The translations under genes and the position numbers were made by a program. The notes below the pieces were generated by a model that saw only the letters and a program-made list of their open reading frames with translations, ran no database searches and was not told the DNA's origin. A stretch of 10,606 nucleotides of DNA, taken from Synergistaceae bacterium. GTDB taxonomy: Bacteria; Synergistota; Synergistia; Synergistales; Synergistaceae. Positions 7,246-10,606 of this stretch are shown here, piece by piece (position 1 is the first letter of the stretch; every line of letters starts with the position of its first letter). Location of the stretch: the NCBI GenBank assembly GCA_028702015.1, contig JAQVPO010000018.1, positions 1 through 10,606 of the forward strand, given 5' to 3'.

Positions 7246-9000
7246 TTAATTTAAATTTATATCTTCGTACGATTCATCCTGATTGAAATTGTCAATATGG
7301 AGAATGGTCAGCAAGACATAAAAGGCAAACAGCGGAAGTTTAAGTATTCTCCGCCAGCGCCAAGGTTCCTGTATTGTCCGATAGAGCCATTCAAGACATA
7401 GCTTCTGCCATATCCGAGGTGCTCTCGTCAGTTTGCCTGATATAACGTCCATAGTTCCGCCGATTCCCATTCCTACAGTTGCTCCTGATCGTGCAAGATT
7501 TTCTTCCAGCCAGTATTCCTGTTTCGGCACACCCAGCCCCACAAAAAGTATGCTTGCCTGGCTTTCACGGATCTCCCTGCAGATATCATCTGTATCTTTA
7601 TCTGTAAAGTATCCGTTTCTTGTGCCTGCGACATTGAGTCCGGGATATTTTTCTGCAAGCTTCTGAGCTGCAGCTTCAGCGACTCCTGGAGCGCCTCCCA
7701 GAAACCAAATGCCCCAGCCTTCATATGAGGCTCTCTTGCATATATGTTCTGTAAATTCTACTCCGGGTATCCTTTCCTGAATAGGCGTACGCAGAAGTTT
7801 AAGGGCTGCAATAAGCCCGGCCCCGTCCGGCAGAACAAGGCCGGCATTTTTTATTATTTTTCTGTATCTTGAATCCGTGCGGCTTCTCAATGCAGCAAGG
7901 GCATCTGGAGTTACTATCATGAAATGGCCAGAACCCTTGTTTATCCAGTGCTGAACCTGGGTGATAGCATAATTCAAAGAAATGTTGTCAACCCTTATTC
8001 CCCAGAGTTCAGGCTTTCTGAACTGGTTCCTGGCAGACTGGGAGGCATATCTGAAAAAGACCCAGGTAACTATTGAAACTGAAATCGCGACTGTTACAAG
8101 GACAAGAAAACTGGTAGTTTCTATCTGCAGGAAGGCAGCGATGCATCCGATAAAGGCGCATATCATTACCACAGTATGGACCGATGCTGCGTGATCCATG
8201 CCCTTACTTAGAAGTTTTCTGTAAAGTATCAGGTTGCCTGTCGGCTTAGGGGAAAATGCGGCGCTTACCACGCTTATAGAGGTCTCTATTAAAGGAAGTG
8301 TGAATAGCCCGAGCGGCAGTACTGCAAGAGTATAAAACGCGACGCCTTTGCTGACGCCAAAAATGGAGAGCCCTGCAAAAAGGGTTCCCCAAAGAGCGGT
8401 CAGCGGTTCCGTAAGTCTCCTGTATGCATGTATATGTCTGCTCCAGAATACAAGGATCAGCACCATGCCTATGATACACAGCTGGACAGCTTCCCTTAAA
8501 TTCTGTGATGAGAGCATTATGACTATAGAGACAAGTGTCCAGCTTACAGTGAGGAGCAGTCCGCACATTCCAGGGATCTCATCGATCTCCTGGAAAAAGA
8601 TGGGGAATACCCCGATCCAAAGAGTACTTATCGCAATAGAGGCAAAGTATGAGAGGTAATAGTACTCCCCCTGTGCAAACTCTATGAAAGCAATTCTGGG
8701 GCCGAATAGTGAAAAGCCCAGCCCTACGATAAAGTATACAAACCTTAAATTTCTTCCCCTTGTGACTTTTTGGCAGAAACCGACACAGGCCGCTGCTACG
8801 CCCGCAGCTATGGTTATCTTCAGCGGTCTGTCCGGCGCCCATATGCCGCACAGAGCCCAGGCGGCAACCAAAGTAATATCCTTGAGGTAATAGTATTGAT
8901 CACTCTCAAGATATTTTTTAAAAAAACGCTGTATAAAAATACAGAGTACAGCGACAAATAAAACCAGAAAAACTGTCAGCGTATAATTACTTTCGAACAT
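7246..9000 (-). CDS. Degenerate WecA/MraY-like membrane domain fused to WecG/TagA glycosyltransferase
   Basis: A 584-residue fusion. Residues 1-320 are polytopic with about nine or ten hydrophobic segments. They can be laid over WecA/TagO-type polyprenyl-phosphate sugar-phosphate transferases: GPRIAFIEF (100-108), FPIFFQEIDEIPGMCGL where those enzymes have TNAVNLIDGLDGL-like sequence, LTEPLTALWGTLFAG for MGDAGSxFLGF, and NLILYRKLLSKGMDHAASV (256-274) for the HLHHRLL...SHRQAV motif. The catalytic Asp/Asn/His residues are largely gone. Residues 333-560 are a normal WecG/TagA/CpsF domain: PDG (391-393), FLGGAPGVAE (433-442), GLGVPKQE (488-495), GGTMDVISGK (514-523) and the C-terminal LEWLYRTIQEPWRWRR (536-551). 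It should transfer a sugar from a UDP-sugar to a lipid-linked sugar in surface polysaccharide synthesis. The start has GGAGG about 11 bases upstream. No other polysaccharide genes are adjacent. Confidence 0.85.
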   Translation of the reverse strand: MFESNYTLTVFLVLFVAVLCIFIQRFFKKYLESDQYYYLKDITLVAAWALCGIWAPDRPLKITIAAGVAAACVGFCQKVTRGRNLRFVYFIVGLGFSLFGPRIAFIEFAQGEYYYLSYFASIAISTLWIGVFPIFFQEIDEIPGMCGLLLTVSWTLVSIVIMLSSQNLREAVQLCIIGMVLILVFWSRHIHAYRRLTEPLTALWGTLFAGLSIFGVSKGVAFYTLAVLPLGLFTLPLIETSISVVSAAFSPKPTGNLILYRKLLSKGMDHAASVHTVVMICAFIGCIAAFLQIETTSFLVLVTVAISVSIVTWVFFRYASQSARNQFRKPELWGIRVDNISLNYAITQVQHWINKGSGHFMIVTPDALAALRSRTDSRYRKIIKNAGLVLPDGAGLIAALKLLRTPIQERIPGVEFTEHICKRASYEGWGIWFLGGAPGVAEAAAQKLAEKYPGLNVAGTRNGYFTDKDTDDICREIRESQASILFVGLGVPKQEYWLEENLARSGATVGMGIGGTMDVISGKLTRAPRIWQKLCLEWLYRTIQEPWRWRRILKLPLFAFYVLLTILHIDNFNQDESYEDINLN

Positions 9001-9076
9001 AAACAGCTGTTCCTCCGTTTGAACGTGTATAAAGCAAGCAGCTTCATACTCCTTATCCTATCATGTTTGCCTTTAT

Positions 9077-9128
9077 AAAAAAAGGGAGACACAACCGAGC
9101 CAGGGGCAAGAATTTCTCCCCTGACTCG
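9077..9128 (-). terminator. Terminator or attenuator downstream of serS
   Basis: On the minus strand CGAGTCAGGGG (9118-9128) pairs with CCCCTGGCTCG (9096-9106) in an 11-bp stem with one G-U pair and an 11-base loop. Twelve bases later comes TTTTTTT (9077-9083). An alternative stem, GGGAGA (9115-9120) with TCTCCC (9084-9089), sits directly against the T run but shares bases with the first. It lies 26 bases after the serS stop. It may end the ribH-serS transcript or attenuate read-through into the glycosyltransferase gene. Confidence 0.7.
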
Positions 9129-9154
9129 ATCACAATAGCGAAATATTCTGATAT

Positions 9155-10426
9155 TTATTTTACGATATCCATTCCTCCGGCATACGGACGGAGGACTTCC
9201 GGAACAGTTATACTGCCGTCTTCGTTCTGATAATTCTCCATGAGCGCGATCAGACATCTGCCGATGGCGATACCTGATCCGTTAAGGGTATGGATAAAAC
9301 GGGCCTTGCCTCCTGATGCGGGGCGATATTTTGTACCCATCCTTCTTGCCTGAAAGTCCTCACAGTTGCTGCAGGAGCTTATCTCGCGATAGCAGTTCTG
9401 GCTTGGAAGCCATACCTCAATATCATAGGTTTTTGCCGCCCCGAATCCCATGTCCCCTGTACATAGGCAAATTACCCTGTATGGGATGCCAAGGAGCTGA
9501 AGGACTTTTTCTGCAGAGTTAGTCATGTGCTCAAGTTCTTCATAGCTCTTGTCCGGCGTGCTCAGCTTGACCATCTCGACCTTGTCAAACTGATGCTGTC
9601 TCAGCATTCCCCTCATATCACGTCCATAGGTACCGGCTTCTCGTCTGAAGCAGGGTGTGTAGGCACAATAATATTTGGGCAGATCAGACTCATTAAGGAT
9701 CTCGCCTGCGTGCAGATTTGTAAGCGGAACTTCTGCTGTTGGTATAAGCCACAGATCATCGTTCGCACATTTATAAAGATCCTCTGCAAATTTAGGGAGC
9801 TGTCCGGTCCCGCTCATCGTAGCTGTGTTTACAAGGACAGGAGGAGCTACTTCTGTAAATCCATGCTCTGTTGTATGAAGATCGAGCATAAAGTTCATAA
9901 GAGCTCTTTCGAGTCTTGCTCCAGCTCCCCTGAGAACGGTAAAACGGCTTTCGGCGATCTGGACCCCCTTTTCAAAGTCCATGATGCCTAGAGATTCGCC
10001 AAGATCCCAGTGCGGCTTTGGTTCGAAATCAAACTCACGCGGCTTGCCGTGTTTTCTGATTTCAACATTGTCGTTTTCGTCCGCTCCGATGGGAACAGAA
10101 TCATGGGGTCTGTTGGGGATCCTCATTGAAAGGTCATCAAGCTCGGCCTCAATGGTGTTTACCTTTTCATCAAGTTCCCTTACCTTTTCCCCTAAAATGC
10201 GCATCTCTTCCATAAGTTCGTCAGCGTTTTCTCCGGCTTTCTTCTTAACGCCTACTTCTTTTGCTCCGGCATTGCGTCTCTCCTTCTGAGCTTCAGCCTC
10301 AAGAAGTGTTTCTCTGCGCATAGAGTCAAGCTCTATAAAACGGTCAAGCGGGAAGGAGTAATTCCTGTTTGCCAGCATGACGGCAAATTCTTCGGGGTTC
10401 TCCCTCACCCATTTGATATCAAGCAT
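9155..10426 (-). CDS. serS: Seryl-tRNA synthetase
   Basis: Charges tRNA-Ser (and tRNA-Sec, the first step of selenocysteine synthesis) with serine using ATP. The 423 residues form a bacterial-type class II enzyme. The N-terminal domain [12 protein letters not shown] leads into a charged coiled-coil arm (about 33-100) that grips the tRNA. The catalytic core carries motif 1 around FMLDLHTTEHGFTEVAPP (179-196), the TAEVPL serine-site loop (230-235), motif 2 FRREAGTYGRDMRGMLRQHQF (260-280) and motif 3 GSGIAIGR (383-390). The ATG overlaps the ribH stop by one base (TAATG), with GAGGGG about ten bases upstream, indicating translational coupling to ribH. Identification is firm. Confidence 0.98.
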   Translation of the reverse strand: MLDIKWVRENPEEFAVMLANRNYSFPLDRFIELDSMRRETLLEAEAQKERRNAGAKEVGVKKKAGENADELMEEMRILGEKVRELDEKVNTIEAELDDLSMRIPNRPHDSVPIGADENDNVEIRKHGKPREFDFEPKPHWDLGESLGIMDFEKGVQIAESRFTVLRGAGARLERALMNFMLDLHTTEHGFTEVAPPVLVNTATMSGTGQLPKFAEDLYKCANDDLWLIPTAEVPLTNLHAGEILNESDLPKYYCAYTPCFRREAGTYGRDMRGMLRQHQFDKVEMVKLSTPDKSYEELEHMTNSAEKVLQLLGIPYRVICLCTGDMGFGAAKTYDIEVWLPSQNCYREISSCSNCEDFQARRMGTKYRPASGGKARFIHTLNGSGIAIGRCLIALMENYQNEDGSITVPEVLRPYAGGMDIVK

Positions 10427-10606
10427 TATGCATCAGCCCCTCTGTCTTTGCGAACTTCCCTGAGAAGATTGGCTGTCTCAAGCGCAGCAAGCGCGGCATC
10501 CGCGCCCTTATTGCCGGCCTTGCTGCCGGAGCGTGCGAGAGCCTGCTCAAGGTTGTCGCATGTTATTATGCCGAACGCTACGGGTACGCGGTATTCAAGT
10601 CCTACC
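10426..10606 (-). CDS. ribH: 6,7-dimethyl-8-ribityllumazine synthase, C-terminal part
   Basis: The last 59 complete codons of an open frame that runs off the window end, finishing at TAA (10426-10428). The visible sequence [21 protein letters not shown] followed by [20 protein letters not shown] matches the C-terminal block of lumazine synthase (xPVxFGVLTxxxxEQAxxR then GNKGxEAA). This enzyme makes the direct precursor of riboflavin and assembles as pentamers or icosahedral shells. It is truncated only by the window boundary. The rest of a rib operon probably lies beyond 10606. It shares one base with the serS start. Confidence 0.93.
   Translation of the reverse strand, partial: VGLEYRVPVAFGIITCDNLEQALARSGSKAGNKGADAALAALETANLLREVRKDRGADA

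Noticed and set aside
8976..9047. Small minus-strand frame (23 residues) overlapping the start of the fused glycosyltransferase
   Set aside because: AAGGAG is only one base from its ATG, the frame runs into the start of the next gene, and the peptide shows no leader-like codon runs. It is not supported beyond a possible upstream frame.
9527..9991. 154-codon plus-strand frame
   Set aside because: It lies wholly antisense within the intact serS and shows no recognisable domain or ribosome site.

Overview
This is a bacterial chromosomal window in which every confident gene lies on the minus strand, so transcription runs from position 10606 towards 1. The gene content is mostly housekeeping: a riboflavin gene end, seryl-tRNA synthetase, YbaB/RecR, a YacL-type PIN-TRAM protein, a fused IspDF and IMP dehydrogenase. 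Strong Shine-Dalgarno sites, moderate GC, the IspDF fusion, a PIN-TRAM protein and a selenium-type YedE suggest an anaerobe, possibly of the Synergistota. That placement is an inference from gene content and protein style and is not proven here.

Reading in the direction of transcription, the window opens with the 3' end of ribH, whose stop overlaps the serS start (TAATG). After serS comes a 154-base gap with a terminator or attenuator hairpin. Next is a large membrane protein whose N-terminal half looks like a WecA/MraY-type phosphoglycosyltransferase stripped of its catalytic motifs, fused to an intact WecG/TagA glycosyltransferase domain. A probable promoter then leads into ybaB, recR, the PIN-TRAM gene, ispDF and guaB, closed by a hairpin terminator at 2111-2157. 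These join recombination repair, isoprenoid precursor synthesis and GMP synthesis in one co-directional run.

The second region (about 1900 to 316) is a selenium-type operon: yedE (a multi-spanning YeeE/YedE transporter of the FdhT type) followed 13 bases later by a one-domain TusA/SirA protein. Upstream of yedE, in what looks like empty sequence, is the most interesting object in the window. A perfect Shine-Dalgarno leads to ATG-GCG-TGA. Twenty bases after the TGA is a hairpin whose loop carries GGUCU, laid out almost exactly like the upper stem-loop of the E. coli fdhF SECIS element. If the TGA is read as selenocysteine, the frame stays open for 44 codons. This is either a tiny unannotated selenoprotein or a SECIS-based selenium-sensing leader for the yedE-tusA operon.

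The window ends with a tRNA-Val(GAC) gene that has its own near-consensus promoter and a UUCG-loop terminator. A perfect 13-bp inverted repeat of unknown role lies just upstream of that promoter.
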